DNA from: Platerodrilus igneus
Taxonomy: Eukaryota; Arthropoda; Insecta; Coleoptera; Lycidae
Direction: 5' to 3'
Assembly: GCA_036346225.1 (NCBI GenBank)
Contig: JARFIW010001480.1
Coordinates: forward strand, 15,247,501-15,311,500
Length of the DNA: 64,000 nucleotides
Part shown: piece by piece, positions 33,722 through 44,908 of the stretch
How positions within the stretch are numbered: position 1 is the stretch's first letter
How the letters are laid out: each line of letters opens with the position of its first letter
Notes under the pieces: model-generated
The model's database searches: none
What the model was told of the DNA's origin: nothing
The model's input: the letters and a program-made list of their open reading frames with translations, nothing else
Program-made: the position numbers and the translations under genes

Positions 33722-34384
33722 CTGGTGAACTACACCGCTAGAAATCCTTTTTCATTAAATACAGAAAACCTCGACTGTACTAACAAAAATTGTTACCGAT
33801 TAACTCAGCAGGACGGGTGGTGTAAGTGTTTGAAGAGGGTCTCAGAAAGCTATCGGATATGAAATATGTCTCTATCAGGAACTATTTTGGATACCACCTA
33901 TTCTCTCAAGATTTCTAGAAAAAGCCATTAAACAAGAGAGTGCCAAAATCTGAGATCAAGAGGGTGATTCTGGTTTAAAATTCACCTGAGAAATCGTTAA
34001 GTACACTATTGGCTAAGCATAAAACAAACCTAATCATAAGGACACTAAAACCCTATTTAAAACTGCTAGATGAAAGGAAGCCTTCTAAAATCAATTGTTA
34101 AATGACCTTATATTTTCAATCACACTTCTAAGTAATTGCAAAATAATTTATTACAACAAACTGTAACTATACCTTTGCATTAATTGAGAAAAAAACAAAT
34201 ATAAACATGTCAATATTTATTCTACACGATTGTCTTTTCAATGGTATTACACATACGGTTTACTTACAATTACATGATAAACATCCTTAAGCAAATATTA
34301 AAAATCAAATGTATCACGAATTTACTTAACTAAATTCTTAAATTAATCAAACCGACGTACTATAAATACGAACCCGATTTCTAC

Positions 34385-34545
34385 AAATCAGAACACTGTT
34401 TCCCAATTGTTTGGGATGGTTTGAGAACTTTCGCCTCTCCTTCCTTTTTAGCCACCATCACCTCACGCTTATACCCATATTGTGACCAATCTCACTTCCA
34501 AACAAAAGCTCTTTTTAGATCTCTTGATTTCTACCTCTTTTTCTA
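34385..34545 (+). pseudogene. Gypsy-2-like pol linker remnant
   Basis: Reads VWDGLRTFASPSFLATI and FRSLDFYLFF, matching by eye the Gypsy-2 segment after the protease (FRDGLWTFAPPASMAID and DSLISTSFS at 13365-13500). Short and without landmarks of its own. Confidence 0.45.
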
Positions 34546-35140
34546 AACCTAACTTTTTATATATATATTGAAACGAGCTACTGCTACCGCGTTTCTTTAA
34601 TTTAAAACAAGTAATAATAAAGGTCTTTATTACTCACTGTTCACAAGTCTAATTAACAGTATATGCCTTATTTATAGATGTTTTCAGTTCACTTAACAAT
34701 GAAGCACTAATGAATTTACAAGCACTAATTTCTTCTTAAACTAACTTCTTTACTATAGGTCCATTAACAACACTAACACAACTATTTGTTTATACACTTC
34801 TATTTATTTATGTATACTACAAGCTGCATGTACGTTAGACACAGCATATAACATTTATGTATACTTCTAAAAGCTCAAACTACTATTACTTTACAACGTT
34901 ATAATTTATATTACACATTCTAGTATAGACTGACCCTTGCATTTCTTAGCGGTCTTATATATACTCAGATTTAAAGATATGACTCATCTCCTGGTAATTA
35001 CGAGAAGCTTCCCGGTCTGGCAAGAATGAACAGTGCTGGCGGCATTTGTGTGTTTGATTGCTAGAAGCATTCTAGAATCCTGGAGACTATGCAGACCCTA
35101 CAACGCTTGTGTGTCTGACGGGTTGCCTAATAGTAGCTCG

Positions 35141-35145
<5 letters not shown>

Positions 35146-35176
<31 letters not shown>
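35146..35176. repeat. (TA)n array between units 4 and 5
   Basis: About 31 bases of TA. Confidence 0.95.
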
Positions 35177-35179
<3 letters not shown>

Positions 35180-36890
35180 CTATGATGAGAGGGTAGTTTA
35201 AGAGTAGATTAAGTCATAGGGATCGTAGGGTAGATATAAATAACTTTAACTTTAAGAAAATCAAATAATTCCATCAATTATAGCAGTAAATCGACTATTC
35301 TACAACAAGTCAATTGCGAGGACACTGTATATAAAAGATATTTGATCTAATGCATGAGAAAGAAGCTCATTTAGTAATAATCCGATACCATTTAATTAGA
35401 ATAGTAATGTGTGCGTCGTATAATATGTTTATGTATAATTTACGAGTAAAGATAAGGTTTTACAAGCATCTAATTGCATCAAAATAAATTATTGGGACAC
35501 ATAGATAAATTGGCATTCCAAATATTTAGTAATTACGTCGAAAATATCAACGCATGTATAAGAAAACGCATTCACTAAATACGCGACTAGAAAGAATACA
35601 TTTGTTCAGAAAACCAACATTCTGTAACAAACAAATAAACACCAGGCGGTTCATAATATGATAAGTTTTGAACTTATAAACTACAAACATAAAACTACGT
35701 GATTGAATGTGGGTAATAATTGGGAATCCTGAGAATAAACCATATAATACAGAACGCTTACGTGACTGATAAAGCAGTCAGCAAGAATTCGACAGGAATT
35801 TTGAGAAATACCGAATTCTGCCAGAGATAAGACAAAGTACAAGCCTTGATCAATAAACACGCCAATTGAAACTATTGGTAGGAAGGGCTTATAAATACAA
35901 TAGGAAATAAATAAAGAGTTCAGTTCATATTCAACCAAGCACAAACATGCTCAAATGCAGTAGAAATTTACGTGATGAAATTAATTAGTGAAACGTTAAA
36001 ATTCAGAATAAGTAAAATTTGAGAGTGCAAAACTTGTGCTACGAAAAATAAGCTGATCTACAAATAGACGTAAGTTAAACAATTAATTAAATTTATTTTT
36101 AATATTTAACAAAACAGGGCTTTTGTTGAGACGGCTTTTGTTGATGCCACTGTCGTTGTATCAGTTTCATTGATGTCATATGTACTAAGTTGATATTTAA
36201 GTTTATTTGCAAGTCGATGTTCATGTCGAGATCTAAGTCTTAACACAAATCTAAAACTACGTCTGAAAGTGCGATCAAAAAGGTACTCAAAGTTAATTCA
36301 AGAAAAAATACCAAAAATCAAAAATGGATAATTCTGGCCAATAAGTAGAACGGACATAGCAAGGGATGCAGACCACAGACACTATGAGGAAACTCCAGTA
36401 ACCGTTCCAGGTTAGCGATTTTTAAGCCTTTTATTATTTAAAGACTGTTTTAAATTTAATATCTGCTATACATTATGTATTTGTAAGAGTCATCAGAAAG
36501 GTCATTTGAAAAGATGAAAACAGGGAAAGCATCTTAGAACATTCGAAGATACTTAAGAGTAATTAAAAGATATTTTTGCTGGCTTTCAAAAAAGCATAAA
36601 TTTGGTAAATGTAAATATTCTATACAGGGGAAAATTTTGTGGTTACACAACATTGTACATATTATCAACTATTATATTGTGTGATTTTGAACTGCTTTAT
36701 TTGAATCCATCTAAAGGATAAAATAAGATTTATTAGGAAGTCGAGCATTCCGTGCGCTAGTCGTGGTAAACAAATAAAATATAAAGTACAAATCGTGGGG
36801 CTTAATAGGGCATATCACAGCAATAACATAGGGGCGTAAATTGTAGGGCAATTTCACAGCAATTGCCCAATCGTGGGGCAATGCATAGCA

Positions 36891-36891
<1 letters not shown>
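35177..36891 (+). repeat. TA-bounded promoter unit 5
   Basis: 1.7 kb, begins ttgctatgat (35177-35186) and ends catagcaa (36884-36891), the same inverted ends as unit 1, to which it is homologous. TATA at 35891 with TCAGTT at 35921. A sequence aactccagtaacc (36391-36403) corresponds to the splice-donor block of units 2 and 7, with one G missing. Its 87-codon - strand ORF is not a gene I recognise. Confidence 0.65.
35891..35926 (+). promoter_or_regulatory. Core promoter of unit 5 (TATA + initiator)
   Basis: tataaata at 35891-35898 and tcagtt at 35921-35926, 30 bases apart: the best textbook match of the set. Confidence 0.5.

Positions 36892-36925
<34 letters not shown>
36892..36925. repeat. 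(TA)n array between unit 5 and the palindrome
   Basis: About 34 bases of TA. Together with the array at 37463-37502 it flanks the palindrome. Confidence 0.95.
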
Positions 36926-36930
<5 letters not shown>

Positions 36931-36964
36931 AATTCGGTAACGACCTTGCTTTCTTAATTGTTGA

Positions 36965-37460
36965 TAATTAGTTTTGGGTTTTAGGTCAGCAGAATTGAAG
37001 AGTTCTCTTTTTTATACACTCATACTTTCGGAAATTTATTTTTCCATTATCAAGAGTATAAAGTAAGATAAGATACATTTGGACGATTAATAATAATGTA
37101 CAGTGGTACAGGGTATGGTATAATTAAATTTAGAAATAAAAATAATACTAATTATATCGTTAAAAGGAGTAAAAATATTTTTGATTATGATGTATACTGT
37201 CTTAAAGACATGATGTATACTGCCTTTAAGACAGTATACATCATAATCAAAAATATTTTTACTCCTTTTAACGATATAATTAGTATTATTTTTATTTTTA
37301 AATTTAATTATACCATACCCTTATACACTGTACATTATTATTAATCATCCAACTGTATCTTATCTCACTTTATACTCTTGATAATGGAAAAATAAATTTC
37401 CCAAAGCTTGAGTTTATAAAAAAGAGAACTCTTCAATTCTGCTGACCTAAAACCCAAAAC

Positions 37461-37466
<6 letters not shown>
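36965..37466. repeat. Near-perfect palindrome, 243-bp arms, 16-bp spacer
   Basis: Arms 36965-37207 and 37224-37466 are near-perfect reverse complements; the spacer is acatgatgtatactgc (37208-37223). The outer ends read taattagttttggg and cccaaaactaatta. The transcript would fold into a very long hairpin. It sits between two TA arrays, like a MITE inserted in the TA junction between units 5 and 7. The 82-codon ORF across it is an effect of the palindrome. Confidence 0.93.

Positions 37467-37502
<36 letters not shown>
37463..37502. repeat. (TA)n array between the palindrome and unit 7
   Basis: About 40 bases of TA. Confidence 0.95.
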
Positions 37503-37506
<4 letters not shown>

Positions 37507-39590
37507 CGCGTAAGTTATAGGTTAAGAGGGATAGATAGGTCAAGAGAATAATTTTGTAACAACCGTGTATATAGAAAATAGGAATAATTTATTTACGCGC
37601 CAAATTAATTAGTGTTGACATTTAAACAAGCGAATAATAGCATACTTTTGTATCAATAAGTCGGAATGTTAAATTTGCATAAGTGTAGAAGCTTAGTAAT
37701 ACGTAAAAACTCAAGGAGGATACGGATAGAATCAGCTTAAAATATTTTAAAGGTTGTAAATCAAGCACATCAAAAATAAGGAGAGCTTTTGGGTATAAAA
37801 TCAATAATGTAAACGCATATTTTCCATTTAACTAAACAAAGCGTTCGTTAAATACAAATCCTAAGAAATTCTATAAGTTGAACAACATGGAAAGTACGAT
37901 GTCAAACGGCCAATCGATTCAAAGAAGGTCTGACAGATAAATAAACAAGTTCAAGGAACCTAGATGTTCGTTGGAATATAATTTTGTAGAAATTTAGTTA
38001 ACGGTCGATACGACGGCTACGAAAACAACAGGTGGTTTGAAAGTAAGTTGAGACGGGATATCGATAGCATAGGCGAGACGAAGAAAACAAATAGAGACGT
38101 TGGATAAAACACTCGTTTAAAGTACGCGACAGAATTTAGAGGTCAACCACAATATCGATTTTATGTTGCTTGAGCGGATTTGTAAAAGAGACAACGAATA
38201 TGAGTTAGACGAAGGTAAGATAGTGGAAGGCTAGACCTAAGAATGGGAGAAATGTTTGTGATTGGCTGAGTGCTAGGGGGTGAGAGAAATTTTCAAGAAG
38301 AGCGCGACGGTTGTATTTTGTTAACCGGTGTTTCGGACTAAAGCGACGATGGAGTGAGAATTCTAAGTTTTACAAAGTTTGTTGGATATAAAATTTTCAG
38401 AATCGGTGACAGTAGGGGAGCTTTTCAATTATAAATACACGAGAAAACGTAGTAGGGCACTCTTACTTTGCTTATCTCTTTGACTTCGCTTAGCTCTTTG
38501 ACTACACTGAGCTATTACTTGACTTACTTCTACGGCAACATCCAAGTGTAAAATGTTATAAAACGGTGTTAGTGCAGTCCGTCGAAAGTTAATTAAAAGT
38601 GTGAGAGAAGCACGAGTGGGTGCTATTTTGTAAACGGTGCTGTAGCTACAGGCAAAGAATGAACGAGGGATGATACTAAGGTAAGCGTGGTGAGAAATTT
38701 TGAAACGAGGATGCTGGGTATTTGGTAGATACGGAAGGTGATTAATTTGGTTTGGACAATTATATGGGTAGAAACATTGAAGGCGTCTGCAGAGACTTGG
38801 ATAGCGATTGGAAATGAGTTTGATTTACATATAGCAGAGAGGTGTATGGAAGCAACGACGAGGTTTTGTTGGACAACATCTTCAGAGGTGACGATTAAAA
38901 AGATTACTCCAGGTAACGAAATTAATTTCTATTGTTATTGCTTGAACATTTTGTGCTGTTATTTTGTGCTAGAGTGATTTGACACATTGGGTGTGTATTT
39001 TATGAACATAAAAGCTAATTTGAAGGGTATATGAAAAGGACAATTTGTAGTTATTATTTAAAGGTGTAAACAAATGATATAAAAAGTCAATATAACGAGT
39101 AAACGGGTCTTTAAGATTGTTGAACACAAAGATGCAATTTATTTATGCATCTAGAGTAACGGGTTTTATACTGAGCTCACGATAGACCAGAGTAAATTTC
39201 AATTTAGGGTTTCAAGATAGGCATATCTACTTATATAAAACAAAAACTGTTGAAATAAATTCAGGTCATGAAATTTAAAGGTTTTAATGGTTGAGTTTGT
39301 AATATTTTATGAAGCTGTATATCCGAATTTGTAAATATTGAGCGGGAGATTTAAAAATTTTGATTTGTATGAATAAAAGGTTGTATGTTTCGTTGCATTA
39401 TTTGAGTGGTAATTTTATTTGGTAGTATCAGTGAGAAAGAGCGAACTTAGGATGGTAAGTATCTATGAAGAAGCAAATTTTAGAGTTAGCCGTGGTATGT
39501 TGAAATAAGGAGGCGTTCCAGAGATTGGAATATTTTATTTTATTTTTCAGTAAAAGATTTTAGGACAGCCCAATTCGTGGGGCGACAAGA
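37503..39590 (+). repeat. TA-bounded promoter unit 7
   Basis: A 2.1-kb noncoding unit homologous to unit 2. TATA at 38429, splice-donor block actccag|gtaacg at 38913, AATAAA at 39372 followed by AGGTTGTATG as in unit 2. The right end fades near 'cccaattcgtggggcgac' (39571-39588) with no TA array, so the array ends here. Confidence 0.65.
38429..38466 (+). promoter_or_regulatory. Core promoter of unit 7 (TATA box)
   Basis: ttataaata at 38429-38437; the start region ctcttac lies at 38460-38466. Confidence 0.4.
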
Positions 39591-40140
39591 AAAAGGTTTC
39601 TCTACAGTAACTCACTAAAATTTCTTAAAATTAACACAGACGCTTACCTGTTTACGCCGAATCTAATAACTCCCGCTCAATGCCTCCATGCTGAAACCTA
39701 ATAAAAGGGCCGTACGAAAATTCTGAGTGCAGATTCGGTTTCAGCGACCAAGTATATGTACAAGGCACTCATCATACATCAGAAACAAAAATTGCGTTAG
39801 TCTATGTAATTATTTAAAAATATTCTCAGTTAGCATCGTTCATTCCAAAAACAATTTTACACAGACTAAGAGATGTGCATTTCGTGTGGTCTTCACAGTG
39901 AAATAAAAAGTTCACGTAAAGTTTGAGATGGAATATAACTAACAATTCAAAGCGCGTGACCCATTGGTGGACCATGCGTGACCCACCGGTAGACCACGAT
40001 GTCATAAACGTGTTAAAATAGTTGCTGTATTTTGACCTTAAAAACCTTCATTTTAATATTTTATACCTAATTACTACTTACTTTACATAAATGTCTCAAA
40101 TGGGTCAATTTATAAAGAAATCAATGTGAGGCACCCTTCT
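39591..40140. other. No gene recognised
   Basis: No coding block visible. It contains one small internal repeat, 'gcgtgacccattggtggaccat' followed by a similar 'gcgtgacccaccggtagaccac' (39953-39999). Confidence 0.5.
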
Positions 40141-40690
40141 GTTTTTTACTTGTCTGAATTGATTGATCTGTCTCGTTTCTACACGAGACTTACATCACTT
40201 CTAGTACTGAACTGATTAAATAAATTTTCCAACAGTTAGCAAACTAACAGGTTCGAGGGGGTATAAATTTAAACTTTCGTGACTTGATTTTATATTTGAA
40301 ACCGAATGCTAACATGATACTGCCTCTATAATAGATTGTACTCCATAGAAGTGAGGCGGCAAACCTGACAAGCATCTTTTGTGGAACTGTCATAGTTGGT
40401 TTCAATTGAAATTTCTTTCCATGCAACTAAAAAACCATAATACATGTAACAGACAACTAGTGTGAGCTAACGTCGCTCATAGGTTAAATGTGTATTATAT
40501 CATTAATCATACCCTTTGTAAACTGGGTGGTGCTTTTAAATCGATTCCATGCATTCTTGATGAATTTCGGCAGCTCCTGCTTTTATAAATCGAAGCTGCC
40601 TATGAGGTAAACTAGTTGTTGAATATAAATAACAGTTTTAAAGGACTATTAATTTTTATTTGTCCCCGTTGGTTTGTGCACGGTTCAATG
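40141..40690 (+). repeat. Dispersed repeat D, copy 1
   Basis: About 550 bases in direct homology with 62318-62880. Shared blocks: tgtctgaattgattga, attatatcattaatcatacc and gcttttaaatcgattccatg. I see no ORF, TSD or LTR ends. Family unknown. Confidence 0.75.
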
Positions 40691-41326
40691 TAGGTAAAAG
40701 GCTCATGCATGCCAGTAACTGTAGTGCTTTTGAGAAAAAGAATGGTGTACATTAAGGTTTGGGCGATGTTGTTAAAGCTGCAATCTGACAAACTTCGTTT
40801 TTCATCTTTTTTAATCGTAAAAGGGATTTAAAAATAAGAAGAATGAATTCAATCAAAACAAATATTTCATACTCTCCACGTAAGTTTGATAATCGGCCAT
40901 TATTGGACAATAGCATGTCCATCTGCTAAATCGTAACTGCTGTCAGATGTTCATTCCTAATCAATACAAAGAGGTCACAATTATTGTTTAGTAGGGGCAC
41001 GTAAGCTGTATTTATTTTAAACTATAGCACTACCTTCGTTTCAACTTTTTTTACTTCATCCGATTGGAAAATATTCAAATATCGTATTGTTTTCTTTGCA
41101 TATATATTTCAGTATTCACTTTGTTTTTATTTTTTCTTATTGCTTGCTCTGTTAAATTAAAAAGCAAGGGGAACAAAAATATTCTTATCCGCCGCCTTTC
41201 TTTATATTTGTCGTTTCCCTTGACATTTACTGAGTTACACGTATTAGTCTATTGTAAAAATTAAGCTATATTACTCTTATGTCTTTATATTTCAAACCCA
41301 TGTCCGCAATATTGTTACGTTTTTAG

Positions 41327-41452
41327 ATACTCTCGATAGGAATGAGCGCAACCAAATTCGAAGTCCCTGTCGCAAAAGGGAAATCGACAGCCTTCCGATT
41401 AAGCTAGGGGTCTATTCCTTAGGTAGAGCTATGAGAAATGGCCGTGGGTTTA
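41327..41452 (+). other. Candidate exon of an unidentified gene
   Basis: An exon-like segment: preceded by a T-rich tract and AG (acgtttttag), followed by a strong donor (ttac|gtaagt at 41453). It is open for 42 codons in one frame (starting at 41327 in phase with act-ctc-gat), reads RSPCRKREIDSLPIKLGVYS then LGRAMRNGRGF, and is clearly richer in GC than its surroundings. I do not recognise the protein. The dibasic runs would also suit a secreted precursor, but that is speculation. It could be chance. Confidence 0.3.
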
Positions 41453-41453
41453 C

Positions 41454-43079
41454 GTAAGTTAAATTTAATTCTTTTTATCTTCAAAAACAACAATTGGAAC
41501 TGAGACATTACTACATAAAATAAAGGGGCACCACCAGATCCTAGGCTCAAGAAAACCAAGGAGTACCCTAAGGGAGATGGAAACCCTCAGAGAAAAATAT
41601 CGCATTAACTGCGAAAATGCAGGATCTGAAAGAAAACAGTATTGTTAAAAAAATAAAGGACATAAGAGATGCACTCTTGCTACCTTGTATTGTAAAAAGA
41701 GGCAGGTTATAATTGATATCATAAGTTTAAATATAAACATTAAAAGGAGATTTAAAGACTAAACTTCTTGGAAACACTGTTCAATTAATTTATTATTAAG
41801 TCACAGTTAGAACCTTTTCAATAAAACAGATTTGGAAATTATAGTTTAGGTTCCCTATTTTGGGTGCATTTGCCCAAAATAAAACAGTTAGTTTAACTTA
41901 AGTGATTTTCCTTTAATTAATCATTATTCTCTGTTGATCAACTATATAAAGATTGTCTAAACTTTTAGACATAGGCATCAAATTGAATTTTATATGAAAG
42001 CACTATTATTATAACACAACTTCAAATATGTCCTTTAATATCCAGATCTGTATATCTTGGTCCACAGCCCCTACTAGTATCTCTAATTAAAAGTTAAGAG
42101 TATTTATCATGCAAAGATATTTGAACTACTTGATAAATATCACCTTAAAGCACAAAACTTTCTTAATTTCTGTTGGTATTGATTAGTAAATTTACTTGAT
42201 GAACTTTATAGTTGCAGATAATAAGCTAAAAGACAAATCGCATAGCACGCATAATGCAAACAGTAATGTTACAAATACTATTATTTCAAACAGCAATTTT
42301 GATTGTAATCATAATGCAAACAAACATTTAGGTTAACGTACTCATTCACAAACTCGTTCACAAACAGCGGTTCCAGGTCATGTACTAAAGCTAATCGCTT
42401 ACCTTTATTGTTAAACGTATGATGAAACGTCACAAGAAAAACACCTGACTGTCGCCATATGTTCCGACTTACAATAACTGGACAAGCAACTTTTCTTATA
42501 GGAATTTTCTGGAACGGCAACTAATGAAGAAGTTATATGATCTTACAAATGATTTTCTTTCGTGAAAATAATTCTTTATTAGAATTAACTTTCGTATTTC
42601 ACGAACTACCAAACCAAAACGGTCTATACAAGGACGCAATATTTATCCTTACAAACTAAACAACAAGACTGCGTAACTTCTTAAGAGCTTAAGATCGGTT
42701 TCTGAAAAGCGCTACAAATCAAATTATTTCTGTTTAAGTGATAAGTAATTTTACCTGATTACCGTTAACAAAGAGAAATAAAACTTTCAAGTGAATCTAG
42801 CACTTGAAGACAAACTGAATGGCTATTCGAATATCGCTCTATCGGTATCTTTCAAAGTCCATCTTGCTGCTATCTCAACCAAAACCCGAGAGCGAATGAT
42901 ACGAATTCACGGTCAAACAAAACGATCATATATCGCTTGTCATTTTAAGCACAGTTAAAAAATGAGTCTTTATTATTTATTTTAAATAATACTTGACTCT
43001 TAATTGGATAATAAGGTAACTGACGGAATAGCCATTAATATTAAAGAATTAATTACGGAATTAAATAAGTGTCGCATTA
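41454..43079. other. No gene recognised
   Basis: AT-rich, with only short ORFs (for example 42281-42520 on the - strand) that match nothing I know. The upstream stretch 40691-41326 is likewise empty. Confidence 0.45.
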
Positions 43080-43265
43080 AATATGGTAACCAAAGAATAT
43101 GCGCATTTATGAACGTCAAAAAAATGCTACAATATCACATACATCTTATTACATTTAACTTTATCAAATGTTGTAATCAAGTCTACTATGGTTAAATATG
43201 TCGGTTTATTCTCCTCTTGTATGACTTATGGCCGTACCTAAAAAGGTAACAACTATTTGCTAGCT
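43080..43265 (-). pseudogene. LINE reverse transcriptase scrap
   Basis: On the - strand it reads EENKPTYLTIVDLITTFDKV then KCNKMYVIL, which resembles the RT block GKPTYIAFVDLEKAFDxVxW of LINE-A relatives. No other RT block follows on either side, so this is a weak assignment. Confidence 0.4.
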
Positions 43266-43789
43266 CAGGACTTTACTTCAGCGTTAGAGCGATGAGCAGG
43301 GAGGTTCACCAAAGCTAAGATGTAAAAGAATTAAAGTTAGGCGTTACTACACCCGTTTAAATACTAGTTGTTAATGACCCTAGAGATGATGTAGTAACCA
43401 TAAAGTAAATATTCCTAATAGCAAAGTCTTGGCTATGAGCAGGATATGTCTGAAATAAAAACAACTTATTAAAATAAAAAGAGAAACGGCAGTTTGCGTC
43501 CCAAAATAATTATAAAATAGATAGTAATATTTAGACGAACCTATGAAAGTTTCAAGATTTTATCATAAACACATACATATTATTAATATCACAATAAAAA
43601 ATATATACTCCCATAAAAAATGTATATTAATTGTTTAATAAATTTCATTATTGAGTAAAGCTAAAAAATTATAATAAACGTGTCTATAGTGTATACAAAA
43701 GAAAATCTCCTTGTTCGAAGTTCTTAGAAAATTTCGGTTGAATACTACTGAACTAATTCGAATCTAGTTTCGCTCTATGTTTAAATAAA

Positions 43790-44033
43790 AGCTTTTGAAG
43801 ATTAATTTCAATTAGCCTTAGACGTTAAAAGTTTAGTTTAGCAAAAACAATTTTTGTTAGGTTGCATGATAAAGGACAAAATATTTGAGTCTCCTTTAGA
43901 TCAACGACCAAGTCTTGGATTTTTAAGTTATTAACCTAATCAACAGTGATTCAAATATCAGTCAGATCTGCCTTCTTTGCAAATCTACAGTTCAATACTA
44001 ATTACAAAAAACAGTACCTTAATTAATACATCG
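43790..44033 (+). repeat. Direct repeat left of the BEL element
   Basis: Shares 'ttcaattagccttaga', 'aaaagtttagtttagcaaaaac', 'gataaaggacaaaatatttga' (each within 20-base windows) and 'ttaatacatcg' with 50920-51071 on the other side of BEL. The right-hand copy lacks roughly 100 internal bases. Most likely an older tandem duplication that BEL entered. Confidence 0.75.
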
Positions 44034-44038
44034 GTGTA

Positions 44039-44416
44039 TGTTTAGGCTTATTTACCCTATTTACACGTTTTACCTTAATCTTATAGATATTAATTAATGT
44101 CGCTTATCCTTTAACCTAACAGTACTTAACCCCTTCCTATAATCCGGTTCTATCCACTACCTACCTACAAGAAAAGGGACTAAATGGTGAGAAAGGACAG
44201 AAATTTCAGTGCTTCGAAAGTCGTAGCAAGCGTCACATGTACGCAATATGTTGTCGTGGTTATTTTGCAGTAATTAGTGCCGTACAATCGGTTCGTGTGC
44301 TAATTAACATTACTACAGTCCGCAATCAATTAATAGTTTCGTTACATTGATCGACCAGCGTTGAATCAAGATCGCAGTCATTAAAGGTAGGTGAATTCCA
44401 TATCATTTGTTCATCC
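44039..44416 (+). repeat. BEL 5' LTR
   Basis: 378 bases. I count about seven differences from the 3' LTR by eye, roughly 98% identity. The element leader (44417-44908) follows and has no ORF. Confidence 0.95.
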
Positions 44417-44908
44417 CCTTTATCCCTTCATTTTGGTTCCTTTCGACCGCATTAATTAATATTTGCATATAAAAATTGATTATCTAATCAAACAATTAGA
44501 GTAATCAGGTCAGTTTTACACATTAATAGTAATTGCAGTTAGGCTTATTTCATAATATTTGTGCATGCCGTTGCATTTTAAAAAGTTACTTCTTAAAATT
44601 TAAGTGCATTAAAAAAGGCAGTTAATTTAAATTAAGCGTATACAAATAGAAAAAACATCATTGCGATACCCCTGTTCTAAGAACTTGCATTGTATACCTG
44701 AAGCTGCACTAATCTATTTTGGCGAGAGCTTAAAGAACCGTTATTCCTCGAGGTATCTTAAGGGTTGTGGTCAACACAAGTCTCATTTTAACGTTAAATT
44801 AAAGTGTCACTCAGGATTAGCGACATAATTGCTATTTTCTGAAAATTGGTAGAGTAGTTACATGTTCATCATTAGTTTGGGTCTACATCTTTAAGATTTG
44901 TTATTTTT

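Larger units (their letters stand above)
32195..34372. repeat. Long inverted repeat, about 650-bp arms
   Basis: Left arm about 32195-32842, right arm about 33722-34372, reverse-complementary along the full length with small indels; I judge them somewhat below 90% identical by eye. Matching landmarks: 'cacttacaccacccgtcc' (32740s) against 'ggacgggtggtgtaagtg' (33810s), and 'gtcgaggttttctgta' against 'tacagaaaacctcgac'. The loop holds two SINE copies. The short ORFs in the arms are not recognisable proteins. This could be a foldback or TIR element, or an inverted duplication. Confidence 0.85.
29642..35145 (+). repeat. TA-bounded promoter unit 4, enlarged by insertions
   Basis: A 5.5-kb interval between two TA arrays. 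It has the same TATA plus TCAGTCAGTC arrangement (30445-30482) about 0.8 kb from its left border. It is enlarged by a long inverted repeat with SINEs (32195-34372) and Gypsy-2-like fragments. The right end, cgcaacaatatata, resembles the other units. 30480-32190 holds nothing I recognise. 34546-35139 has a TATA-like tatatatact (about 34949) and could be a Gypsy LTR. Confidence 0.45.

Noticed and set aside
35060..35090. Heat-shock element in 'ctagaagcattctagaa'
   Set aside because: GAA and TTC units are three bases apart, not two, so the pentamer phase is wrong; probably part of a decayed LTR.
37096..37344. An 82-codon ORF
   Set aside because: It reads through both arms of a palindrome and mirrors itself; composition is AT-driven.
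22769..39590. Units as ordinary LTRs of a giant retrotransposon
   Set aside because: No TG...CA ends, no 4-6 base target duplications, no primer-binding site or gag/pol between them, and TA arrays at every junction. Not excluded, but the evidence does not support it.
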